From Streptomyces flaveolus (GTDB taxonomy: Bacteria; Actinomycetota; Actinomycetes; Streptomycetales; Streptomycetaceae): DNA of 64,000 nucleotides. Below are positions 53,829 to 62,788 of this stretch, one piece after another (position 1 is the stretch's first letter; each line of letters starts with the position of its first letter). The stretch lies in contig NZ_JNWV01000001.1 of assembly GCF_000716535.1 (NCBI RefSeq), forward strand, positions 186,001 through 250,000, in the 5' to 3' direction. Below the pieces are notes generated by a model. The model searched no databases, was not told where the DNA came from, and saw only the letters and a list, made by a program, of their open reading frames with translations. A program made the translations under genes and the position numbers.

Positions 53829-54656
53829 TCAGCGGCCCAGTTGCCGCAGCACCGCGCGCGGGCGGTTGGTGATGAGGGCGTCGACGCCCAGCCCGGCACA
53901 GAGGTCGACGTCCTCGGGCTCGTTCACGGTCCACACGTGGACCTGGTGACCGGCCCGTTTCCACCGCTCGACGTAGGCGGGGTGACCGCGCACGAGGCGG
54001 ATCGAGGGGCCGGCGATGCTCACGCCCGCGGGCAGCCGCCCGTCGCGCAGCCGGGGCGAGACGAACTGCATCAGATACACCGTCGGCAGCGTCGGCGCCG
54101 CGGCCCGCACGCGGTGCAGCGAACGGGCCGAGAAGCTCATGACCCGGACCGGCGACTCGGCGGCGGAGGCCGGCGCGTCCAGCCCGAACCGTTTCAGCAG
54201 GCTCAACAGCCGCTCCTCGACCTGACCCGCCCAGCGCGTGGGGTGCTTGGTCTCGATTGCCAGCTCCACCCGCCGCCCGGCGTCCGCGACCAGCTCCAGC
54301 AGCCGCTCCAGAGTGAGCACGGAGGTCTCCTCGCGGTCCTCCGGCCGGTGCTCCCAGTCGGGCTCCTCGTCCCGCCCGCGCCAGGCCTCGCGCGTCTTCC
54401 AGGAGCCGAAGTCGAGGGCGGCCAGATCGGCCAGTTCCAGCGCGGAGACCGCGCCGCGGCCGTTGGAGGTACGGTTCACCCGCCGGTCGTGGACGCAGAC
54501 CAGATGGCCGTCCGCGGTCAGCCGTACGTCGCACTCCAGGGCGTCCGCGCCGTCCTCGATCGCCTTCCGGTAGGCGGCGAGGGTGTGTTCGGGTGCGTCG
54601 TCGGAGGCGCCGCGGTGGGCGACGACCTGGAGGGAGTGCTGTCGTGCGTGGGTCAC
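53829..54656 (-). CDS. glycerophosphodiester phosphodiesterase
   Basis: A 275-residue GDPD protein with VVAHRGASDDAPEHTLAAY, ALECDVRLTADGHLVCVHD, and LAIETKHPTR, the usual metal and His ligands of the TIM barrel. It hydrolyses glycerophosphodiesters to an alcohol and glycerol 3-phosphate, feeding phosphate and lipid turnover. There is no signal peptide, so it should be cytoplasmic. The GTG at 54656 gives MTHARQHSLQ; the ribosome binding site is poor. A tandem AT-rich repeat lies upstream, between it and the divergent htrA-like gene. Confidence 0.88.
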   Translation of the reverse strand: MTHARQHSLQVVAHRGASDDAPEHTLAAYRKAIEDGADALECDVRLTADGHLVCVHDRRVNRTSNGRGAVSALELADLAALDFGSWKTREAWRGRDEEPDWEHRPEDREETSVLTLERLLELVADAGRRVELAIETKHPTRWAGQVEERLLSLLKRFGLDAPASAAESPVRVMSFSARSLHRVRAAAPTLPTVYLMQFVSPRLRDGRLPAGVSIAGPSIRLVRGHPAYVERWKRAGHQVHVWTVNEPEDVDLCAGLGVDALITNRPRAVLRQLGR

Positions 54657-54762
54657 CGCGTCATGGTGCCACCGTCGCCGGGTACACGTGGCGGCGCGGG
54701 CGCGTCCGTGCGACGAACGGGGGCATCCAGCGCGCACCTTATAAAACTTTTGCTCGGAAGAT

Positions 54763-54782
54763 CCTATATAAACCTATATAAA
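54763..54782. repeat. perfect tandem CCTATATAAA repeat
   Basis: Two head-to-tail copies of a 10 bp unit in a 72 percent GC setting. The 10 bp phase places both on one face of DNA, as in operators bound by response regulators. The site is about 110 bp before the htrA-like start and upstream of the GDPD gene. Confidence 0.65.
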
Positions 54783-54894
54783 GACGGCTGCCGGACCCAC
54801 AGCCACCGCTTATGGTGCTCTGACGGCCCGTGGGAAAAGCTGACTGCAGACCAGTGCGACCGATGACACCAGGCGTGGATCGAGGAGAAGACCT

Positions 54895-56331
54895 GTGAGC
54901 ACCGAGAACGAGGGCAACGCGGTACCCCCGGCGCCGTCCGCACCTCCCGTGCCGATGGCCTCTCCGACCGCTCCCCCGCAGGGCCCCGCGCCCGAGGGGA
55001 GCGAGCCGACGGCTCCGCTCCCGCCCGTGCCCCACGAGGCCCCGGCGGCCTCCGCCGCGGCGGGCCACGGCCCCGCGCACCAGCCCGGCCCGGCCCCCGA
55101 CGGCTCCTGGCCGCCTCCGCCGCCGGCCACCCCGGCCTACGCGGACGGCGCCTCCGGCGGTGCGGGCACCGGCTGGGGAAGCACCTACCAGCAGCCCGCC
55201 TCCAAGCCGCGCGGCGGACGCGGCGGTCTGGTGGCGGCGGTCCTGGTGGCCGCTCTGGTGGCGGGCGGCCTGGGCGGCGGGCTCGGCTACACCCTGGCCA
55301 AGGACCGGGACGACAGCGGCTCCACCACGGTCTCCGCGTCCGACAGCGGCGCCACGCAGGTCAAGCGCGCGCCGGGCACGATCGCCAACGTGGCCGCCAG
55401 GGCGCTGCCCAGCACGGTGACCATCGAGGCGGAGAGCACCAACGGCGAGGGCGGCACGGGCACCGGGTTCGTCTTCGACACCCAGGGCCACATCGTCACC
55501 AACAACCACGTGGTGGCGGACGCCGTGGACGGCGGCAAGCTGACGGCCACCTTCCCGGACGGCAAGAAGTACAACGCCGAGATCGTCGGCCACGCGCGGG
55601 GCTACGACGTCGCGGTCATCAAGCTCAAGAACGCCCCCTCCGACCTCAAGCCGCTCGCCCTCGGCGACTCCGACAAGGTGGCCGTCGGCGACGAGACCAT
55701 CGCCATCGGCGCCCCCTTCGGCCTGTCCAACACGGTCACCACGGGCATCATCAGCGCCAAGAACCGCCCGGTGGCCTCCAGCGACGGCGGCTCCAACAGC
55801 AAGGCGTCGTACATGAGCGCCCTGCAGACCGACGCGTCCATCAACCCCGGCAACTCCGGCGGCCCGCTGCTGGACGCCTCCGGCGCGGTCATCGGCATCA
55901 ACTCCGCGATCCAGTCCACCGGCAGCGGAGGCTTCGGCACCGGCCAGTCCGGCTCGATCGGCCTGGGTTTCGCCATCCCGATCAACCAGGCCAAGTACGT
56001 CGCCCAGCAGCTGATCAAGACCGGCAAGCCGGTGTACGCGCGCATCGGCGCCTCCGTCTCCCTGCAGGACTCGGGCGACGGCGCGCTGATCACCGACCAG
56101 GGCACGGACGGCTCCGCCGCGATCGAGTCGGGCGGTCCGGCGGACAAGGCCGGCCTCAAGCCCGGTGACGTCATCACCAAGCTGGACGACCACGTGATCG
56201 ACAGCGGGCCGACCCTGATCGGCGAGATCTGGACCCACAAGCCGGGCGACAAGGTGACGGTCACCTACAAGCGGGGCGGCCAGGAGCACACGGTGGAACT
56301 GACGCTGGGGTCCCGGGTGGGCGACAGCTGA
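54895..56331 (+). CDS. HtrA-like serine protease with PDZ domain
   Basis: A 478-residue S1C protease. A proline-rich cytoplasmic head (residues 1-105) precedes one helix (about 107-135), so the protease faces outward. The catalytic triad is His in TNNHVVADA, Asp in YDVAVIKL and Ser in NPGNSGGPLL; a PDZ domain ends the protein (about 375-478). Such proteases clear misfolded exported proteins. The GTG at 54895 follows GAGGAGAAG. A hairpin closes the unit at 56353. Confidence 0.93.
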   Translation: MSTENEGNAVPPAPSAPPVPMASPTAPPQGPAPEGSEPTAPLPPVPHEAPAASAAAGHGPAHQPGPAPDGSWPPPPPATPAYADGASGGAGTGWGSTYQQPASKPRGGRGGLVAAVLVAALVAGGLGGGLGYTLAKDRDDSGSTTVSASDSGATQVKRAPGTIANVAARALPSTVTIEAESTNGEGGTGTGFVFDTQGHIVTNNHVVADAVDGGKLTATFPDGKKYNAEIVGHARGYDVAVIKLKNAPSDLKPLALGDSDKVAVGDETIAIGAPFGLSNTVTTGIISAKNRPVASSDGGSNSKASYMSALQTDASINPGNSGGPLLDASGAVIGINSAIQSTGSGGFGTGQSGSIGLGFAIPINQAKYVAQQLIKTGKPVYARIGASVSLQDSGDGALITDQGTDGSAAIESGGPADKAGLKPGDVITKLDDHVIDSGPTLIGEIWTHKPGDKVTVTYKRGGQEHTVELTLGSRVGDS

Positions 56332-56352
56332 CCCGTGGGCCACAACCGACCC

Positions 56353-56371
56353 GTGGGGGCCATGCCCCCAC
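56353..56371 (+). terminator. terminator after the HtrA-like gene
   Basis: GTGGGGGC, loop CAT and GCCCCCAC form a perfect 8 bp stem 22 bp past the stop. Confidence 0.7.
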
Positions 56372-56428
56372 ACCCCGTCCCGCGCCCGGTACGCTGTACC
56401 CGCTCCGCCCCAGGTGGGACGGGGACGA

Positions 56429-56513
56429 GGTGGGTTGCCCGAGCGGCCTAAGGGAACGGTCTTGAAAACCGTCGTGGCGCGAGTCACCGTGGGTTCAAAT
56501 CCCACACCCACCG
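56429..56513 (+). tRNA. tRNA-Ser(TGA)
   Basis: An 85 nt class II tRNA. The acceptor arms GGTGGGT and ACCCACC pair fully. The anticodon stem ACGGT/ACCGT holds the loop CTTGAAA with anticodon TGA, which reads UCA and UCN codons. The variable arm is long, and the T arm reads GTGGGTTCAAATCCCAC. CCA is not encoded. A terminator follows at 56524. Confidence 0.97.
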
Positions 56514-56523
56514 CGCAGTGAAC

Positions 56524-56554
56524 GGCCCCTGACCGGGTGAAACGGTCAGGGGCC
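56524..56554 (+). terminator. tRNA-Ser terminator
   Basis: GGCCCCTGACC and GGTCAGGGGCC form a perfect 11 bp stem with a 9 nt loop, 10 bp after the tRNA. Confidence 0.85.
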
Positions 56555-56707
56555 GATCCCGTCGGCGATTCCGTCGGGCGTCGGCCTGGAACCGAAGACG
56601 CCGGCCTGTGGTCCGAAGCAGGAGGCCGGCCTCGCCACCGCATCGCGACCCGTCCGGCCACCGCCGCGACCGTGCTCGTACGTTCCGCCTCAGGAGGAGC
56701 CCCGATC

Positions 56708-57097
56708 ATGCACGCCCACCTGACCACGGACGACTGGTGGCTCATCGCGGTCGGCGTCACCGTCGTCTACCTGGCCGCGATGTACTGGTGCATGCCGACG
56801 CCGAAGGCGAAGCGGCGCATGGTCATCGCCCCACTGGCGGGCTGGGTGTTCCTGCTGCCCAACGCCGTGGTGAAAGGCTATTCCGTCTCGCACACCCTGT
56901 ACTTCTACAGCTGTGCCCTGCTGATGTTCGTCGTCATGCTGGTGCCGGTGGCGAAACGGGTCGCGTCCGAGATCGCGGAACAGGAGAAGAAACCCTGGGC
57001 CAAGGTGCCCCTCGACACCTTCTCCTTGTACTGGATGGCTTGGTCGGCCACGGGGTGCATCGCGGGAGTCGTCTACCTCTGGCCGTTGCTCGCCTAG
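56708..57097 (+). CDS. small multi-pass membrane protein
   Basis: A 129-residue protein with four hydrophobic helices (about residues 10-28, 38-56, 62-84 and 105-127) and a short KRVASEIAEQEKKPWAK loop. I recognise no family. The ATG follows AGGAGG, 12 nt upstream. It lies behind the tRNA-Ser terminator and convergent with the Prim-Pol gene. Confidence 0.7.
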   Translation: MHAHLTTDDWWLIAVGVTVVYLAAMYWCMPTPKAKRRMVIAPLAGWVFLLPNAVVKGYSVSHTLYFYSCALLMFVVMLVPVAKRVASEIAEQEKKPWAKVPLDTFSLYWMAWSATGCIAGVVYLWPLLA

Positions 57098-57158
57098 CCG
57101 GTGGGGTGAAGGTCTTCCCGGCCCCGCCCCTCGCCCTGTCCTGCCGGCGCCGCTCCTC

Positions 57159-58031
57159 TCACGGCCGGTGCCCGGTCAGCCTGGCCGCCGACGCGATCGT
57201 GGCGCGGGCCTCGCGTTCGGTCAGCCCGGTGTCGCGGGCGGCGGCCACGAGGGGGTCCGTCAGGGCGGGTCCGATGCCGTTCTCGTAGGCGCGGCAGGCC
57301 GCCCAGAAGAGGCGGGTGTTGCGCTGCCCCTCGTGCGCGGCGAGCACGAACTGGACCAGCCCCTGCCCGTGGCCGCCCACCGCCGGACGGGTGGGGTGGG
57401 GCGTCCGGGGCGGGGGGAGCAGGAGCCGCAGGAGGGACGGCGGGCAGGGGGCCGGGGCGAGGTCGGCGGTGCCGGGCGCGGCGGTGTAGACGCCGTGGTC
57501 GGTACGGGAGCCGGGGCCGACGAGGTAGCCGCCGGCGCCCCGGATGTCGATGCCGGGGGCGAGCCGGCCGGCCGAGTTCGGTACGACGGTGTCGGACGGG
57601 CCGGTCAGCCACAGGTGACGGCCGCCGCTCGGGGTGAGGACGACGACCGTCTCCGGGATCGTGAACAGATGGCGCAGGGCCAGTTCCCGCAGGGCCGCCG
57701 AGGAGTCCGTCCCGGACTTGGTGTCCAGGTCGACGCCGATCAGGTGGTACGGGGGCAGCCCGCAGGCGATGCCGTAGCCGGTGGCCCAGGGCGCGGCGGT
57801 GAAGAGCTCGCGGATGCGGACGGGGTCGGTGGTGGCGTCGTACACGCCGTGGCCGAGGCGGCCGCACTCGCCGTGGCAGGGCCGCCCCGCCGGGCTCGGG
57901 TCGTCGTGGTGCGGGGAGCGCAGGGCCGGGAGCTTCGTCCGGGACAGGGGGATCACGGCCAGTCCGCGTTCGGCGACTGACAGGGCGTGTGCGAGGGCCA
58001 GCGTCGTGGCCTGCCGGTCGATGGTGGCCAT
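57159..58031 (-). CDS. bifunctional DNA primase/polymerase (Prim-Pol) domain protein
   Basis: A 290-residue protein with a PF09250 N-terminal domain. After ALSVAERGLAVIPL come the Cys/His-rich CHGECGRLGHG, the GYGIACGLPPYHLIGVDLDTKSG segment with the catalytic D-x-D, TPSGGRHLWL, and GIDIRGAGGYLVGPGS. The domain makes primers or fills DNA in plasmids and phages, but here it is chromosomal with no replicon genes nearby. The C-terminal third has a helix-rich tail (EREARATIASAARL). The ATG at 58031 is used. It is a paralogue of the gene at 50398. Confidence 0.85.
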   Translation of the reverse strand: MATIDRQATTLALAHALSVAERGLAVIPLSRTKLPALRSPHHDDPSPAGRPCHGECGRLGHGVYDATTDPVRIRELFTAAPWATGYGIACGLPPYHLIGVDLDTKSGTDSSAALRELALRHLFTIPETVVVLTPSGGRHLWLTGPSDTVVPNSAGRLAPGIDIRGAGGYLVGPGSRTDHGVYTAAPGTADLAPAPCPPSLLRLLLPPPRTPHPTRPAVGGHGQGLVQFVLAAHEGQRNTRLFWAACRAYENGIGPALTDPLVAAARDTGLTEREARATIASAARLTGHRP

Positions 58032-58400
58032 GCGTCCATGTTCGTACACACGTTCGAAGATGGGAAGGGCGGGCAGGCGTGGCGTGCCGGTACGGGGGAG
58101 ATTGGCCGGAAGGGTGCCTAAACGATTCCTCCCTTGTGTCGCTTGAGGCCGGGATGCCCGGGTCGGCGTTGTCATCGGAGCCGATGTGACCAAAGGTGGC
58201 GATAGGGGTTTATCGACTTGTCATCACGCTTGCGTGCGAATCGCGGCTTCCGGGATGGTTCGCCGGGGATTCGGTGGGCAACTCTGGAGGCGCGACGTCG
58301 TCCACGACAGTCAAGGCGGTCGGCCAACCGCCCTGACGCCAGCCGTAGTTCACGTACTTCCGGCCCTAGGGCCGCAGAGTGCTTGGTTCTGGAGGAACAC

Positions 58401-58712
58401 ATGGCAAGCATCCGTACCGCCCGCGTTCTCGCCGCCGTCTCCGCTCTCCCGCTCGCAGCCGCACTCTTCGCCGGCGTAGCGACGGCGGACAACGGCGCTC
58501 TCGCGGACGACGGATCGAACTCGGGCGTGGCGGCCGTCCTCGGCAGCGGGGTCGGCGACGACAACAACGGCAACTCGTCCACCACGAACCAGAACGCGGT
58601 CGGCTCCGGTGCCTCGAACCAGAGCAACACCGCCCAGGTCAACGGCTCCGCGTTCACGGCCATCCGGCAGGGCAACGAGAACATCGACGTCAACTTCACC
58701 CAGCTCTGGTGA
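58401..58712 (+). CDS. small secreted N/Q-rich protein
   Basis: A 103-residue protein with a clear Sec signal (residues 1-28, ending GVATA) and a mature chain rich in Asn, Gln, Ser and Gly: SSTTNQNAVGSGASNQSNTA then QVNGSAFTAIRQGNENIDVN. This composition and the Q-x-G-N-x-N spacing recall curlin-like amyloid repeats, but there is no strict repeat. GGAGGAACAC precedes the ATG. Possibly a surface protein of the aerial hypha; function unknown. Confidence 0.8.
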   Translation: MASIRTARVLAAVSALPLAAALFAGVATADNGALADDGSNSGVAAVLGSGVGDDNNGNSSTTNQNAVGSGASNQSNTAQVNGSAFTAIRQGNENIDVNFTQLW

Positions 58713-58841
58713 GCCGGGGGCGAGTGTCCTCATGAGGAGGGCGCTCGCGGGGTGTGCTTCGGGGTCGTCACACGTCGGCGCGGCGGTGCTTCGGTGCCGC
58801 CGCGTCGGCGTGTTCCCGGTCCGGTCCGACCGCTGCCGACC

Positions 58842-58873
58842 TTGACACCTCCCGACATCTGACGGACAGTCAG
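58842..58873 (+). promoter_or_regulatory. promoter with TetR-type operator before the MaoC remnant
   Basis: TTGACA (58842-58847) is a good -35 hexamer, followed by the interrupted palindrome CTGACGGACAGTCAG (58859-58873) that would overlap the -10 area, the usual layout of a TetR-repressed promoter. Confidence 0.6.
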
Positions 58874-58896
58874 AAAGCGTCCGACGGGATCAGGGG

Positions 58897-59028
58897 GTGC
58901 CGGTGAGCGACGAGCAGGTGCACGACGAACTGGGCGCGCGGCTCAAGGCGTTCGAGGGCCTGCCCGCCGCCGTCGCGGGTGTCGGCAAGGACCCGGTGAA
59001 CGCGCCGATGATCCGGCACTGGTGCGAT
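58897..59028 (+). pseudogene. truncated MaoC-type dehydratase gene
   Basis: The GTG at 58897 opens a reading frame (VSDEQVHDELGARLKAFEG...KDPVNAPMIRHWCD) identical in style to the start of bifunctional MaoC N-terminal/OB-fold acyl-CoA dehydratases, which continue AMGDENP. Here the sequence breaks off after 44 codons and the next codons overlap the start of the thiolase gene. The expected remaining 280 or so codons, plus usually a second MaoC gene, are missing. A promoter with a TetR-type operator still lies upstream. Confidence 0.65.
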
Positions 59029-59029
59029 C

Positions 59030-60196
59030 ATGAGCCTGCGCACCCGCGACACCCTCGGCGGACGCGCGGCGATCGCCGGCATCGGCGCCACCGAGTTCTC
59101 CAAGGACTCCGGCCGCAGTGAACTCCGGCTCGCGGTGGAGGCCGTACGGGCCGCGCTCGACGACGCCGGGCTCGGCCCGGCCGACGTGGACGGGATGGTC
59201 ACCTTCACGATGGACACCAGCCCGGAGATCACCGTCGCCCAGGCCTGCGGGATGGGCGAGCTGTCCTTCTTCTCCCGGGTGCACTACGGCGGCGGGGCGG
59301 CCTGTGCCACCGTCCAGCAGGCGGCCCTCGCGGTGGCCGCGGGCGTGGCCGAGGTGGTGGTCTGCTACCGGGCCTTCAACGAGCGGTCGGGCCGCCGGTT
59401 CGGCGCGGGGGTGCAGCACCGGGAGCCGTCGGCGGAGGGGGCGGCGCTCGGCTGGACGCTGCCGTTCGGGCTGCTCACCCCGGCCTCCTGGGTGGCGATG
59501 GCGGCAAGGCGGTACCTGCACGCGTACGGGCTGACACCGGAGGCGTCCGGGCACGTGGCCGTGGTGGACCGCGCGTACGCGGCGACCAATCCGGCCGCCT
59601 GGTTCCACGGCCGCCCGATCACGCTCGCCGACCATGCCGCCTCCCGCTGGATCGCCGAGCCGCTGCGGTTGCTGGACTGCTGCCAGGAGACCGACGGCGG
59701 ACAGGCGGTCGTCGTCACCTCCGTGGAGCGGGCCCGGGACCTGCCGCGGCCGCCCGCCGTGATCGCGGCGGCGGCCCAGGGCGCGGGCCGGGCGCAGGAG
59801 CAGATGACCAGCTTCTACCGGGGCGACCTGACCGGCCTGCCCGAGATGAGCGCGGTGGCCCGCCAGCTCTGGCGCACCTCCGGACTCGGCCCGGACGACA
59901 TCGACGTGGGCATCCTGTACGACCACTTCACCCCGTTCGTGCTTATGCAGCTCGAGGAGTTCGGGTTCTGCGGGAGGGGTGAAGCGGCGGACCACGTGGC
60001 GGAGCGGAGACTGCCGCTGAACACGCACGGGGGCCAGCTCGGGGAGGCGTACCTGCACGGCATGAACGGCATCGCGGAGGCGGTCCGCCAACTGCGGGGC
60101 ACGGCCGTGAACCAGGTCCCGGGGGCGGCCCGCACCCTGGTGACGGCCGGTACCGGGGTGCCGACATCGGGGCTGGTCCTGACGGCGGACGGCTGA
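59030..60196 (+). CDS. lipid-transfer thiolase-like protein
   Basis: A 388-residue thiolase-fold protein (SCP-x/lipid-transfer type) starting MSLRTRDTLGGRAAIAGIGATEFSK. Members of this type act with acyl-CoA dehydratases in side-chain beta-oxidation of steroids or other lipids. The usual cysteine position lies in the AQACGMGELSFF stretch. The ATG at 59030 directly overlaps the MaoC remnant and has no ribosome binding site of its own, as if the normal leader were lost. A hairpin follows at 60236. Confidence 0.85.
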   Translation: MSLRTRDTLGGRAAIAGIGATEFSKDSGRSELRLAVEAVRAALDDAGLGPADVDGMVTFTMDTSPEITVAQACGMGELSFFSRVHYGGGAACATVQQAALAVAAGVAEVVVCYRAFNERSGRRFGAGVQHREPSAEGAALGWTLPFGLLTPASWVAMAARRYLHAYGLTPEASGHVAVVDRAYAATNPAAWFHGRPITLADHAASRWIAEPLRLLDCCQETDGGQAVVVTSVERARDLPRPPAVIAAAAQGAGRAQEQMTSFYRGDLTGLPEMSAVARQLWRTSGLGPDDIDVGILYDHFTPFVLMQLEEFGFCGRGEAADHVAERRLPLNTHGGQLGEAYLHGMNGIAEAVRQLRGTAVNQVPGAARTLVTAGTGVPTSGLVLTADG

Positions 60197-60235
60197 CCTC
60201 CTCAGGGTCGTACCCGCAGACGGGGCACACCCGCA

Positions 60236-60256
60236 CTCCACCTTCAGGAGGTGGAG
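60236..60256 (+). terminator. terminator after the thiolase gene
   Basis: CTCCACCT, loop TCAGG and AGGTGGAG form a perfect 8 bp stem 39 bp after the stop. Confidence 0.65.
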
Positions 60257-60344
60257 GCAGCCCCACCCCTACAACCTGAGGGGGACGTGCCTCCGGGACC
60301 TGCGGCCGATCCGCCGCCGTGGGCCGCACTCCTAGCGTGGAGTC

Positions 60345-60902
60345 ATGACCACACCCGTCTGCACCAGCGCCTCGGCCGCCGCCGCACCCGGGCGGCAGAC
60401 TCCCGCCTACCCGTCGTTCGCGTCGTACGTGCGGGCCCGTCAGCCGGTCCTGCTGCGCACCGCGCGCTCGCTGACCGCCAACCCGAGCGATGCCGAGGAC
60501 CTGCTGCAGACCGCGCTCGCCAAGACCTACGTGGCCTGGGAGCGGATCGAGGACCAGCGCGCGCTCGACGGCTATGTGCGCCGGGCGCTGCTGAACACCC
60601 GGACCTCGCAGTGGCGCAAGCGCAGGGTGGACGAGTTCTCCTGCGAGGAACTGCCCGAGCCGGAGCCCGCCCCCGGCGGCGACGACCCGGCCGAGCGGCA
60701 GGCGCTGCGCGACGCGATGTGGCGGGCGGTCCTCCGGCTGCCGGCCCGGCAGCGGGCGATGGTGGTCCTGCGGTACTACGAGGACCTCAGCGAGGCCCAG
60801 ACCGCCGAGGTGCTCGGCGTGTCGGTGGGCACGGTGAAGTCGGCGGTGTCGCGCGCGCTGGGCAAGCTGCGCGAGGACCCCGAACTGGTGCTGGCCCGCT
60901 AG
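60345..60902 (+). CDS. ECF (SigE-type) RNA polymerase sigma factor
   Basis: A 185-residue sigma factor of the SigE family. Region 2 is seen in SDAEDLLQTALAKTYVAW and region 4 in SEAQTAEVLGVSVGTVKSAVSRAL. There is no anti-sigma gene next to it, so control may be transcriptional. The ATG at 60345 follows TAGCGTGGAGTC. It could be read from a promoter in the 148 bp spacer after the thiolase gene. Confidence 0.9.
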   Translation: MTTPVCTSASAAAAPGRQTPAYPSFASYVRARQPVLLRTARSLTANPSDAEDLLQTALAKTYVAWERIEDQRALDGYVRRALLNTRTSQWRKRRVDEFSCEELPEPEPAPGGDDPAERQALRDAMWRAVLRLPARQRAMVVLRYYEDLSEAQTAEVLGVSVGTVKSAVSRALGKLREDPELVLAR

Positions 60903-60986
60903 CCGCAGTCCGGTCACCGGCCCGCCGGCCGGGATCTCCTCGCCACCGGCCGGGATTTTCCTGCCTCAGTGACACGCCCCCTAGTG

Positions 60987-61004
60987 ACATACCGCGCGGT
61001 ATGT
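60987..61004. promoter_or_regulatory. TetR-type operator before the acyl-CoA ligase
   Basis: ACATACCGCGCGGTATGT is a perfect 18 bp palindrome, 60 bp before the ligase start. Its form matches TetR-family operators in lipid and fatty-acid metabolism. Confidence 0.75.
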
Positions 61005-61063
61005 GCGCAGAATCAGCGCACCCCCCTACTACCGCGTAGGCAATGTCGCCCGGGAGGAACGCC

Positions 61064-62719
<1,656 letters not shown>

Positions 62720-62728
62720 CGGCCCCCG

Positions 62729-62758
62729 CGGGCCGCCTCCCGGGAAGGAGGCGGCCCG
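62729..62758. terminator. bidirectional terminator after the ligase gene
   Basis: CGGGCCGCCTCC, a 6 nt loop and GGAGGCGGCCCG form a perfect 12 bp stem between the convergent ligase and receiver genes. Confidence 0.8.
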
Positions 62759-62788
62759 GGGGACTGATCGCCTGCCGGACCGGTACCG

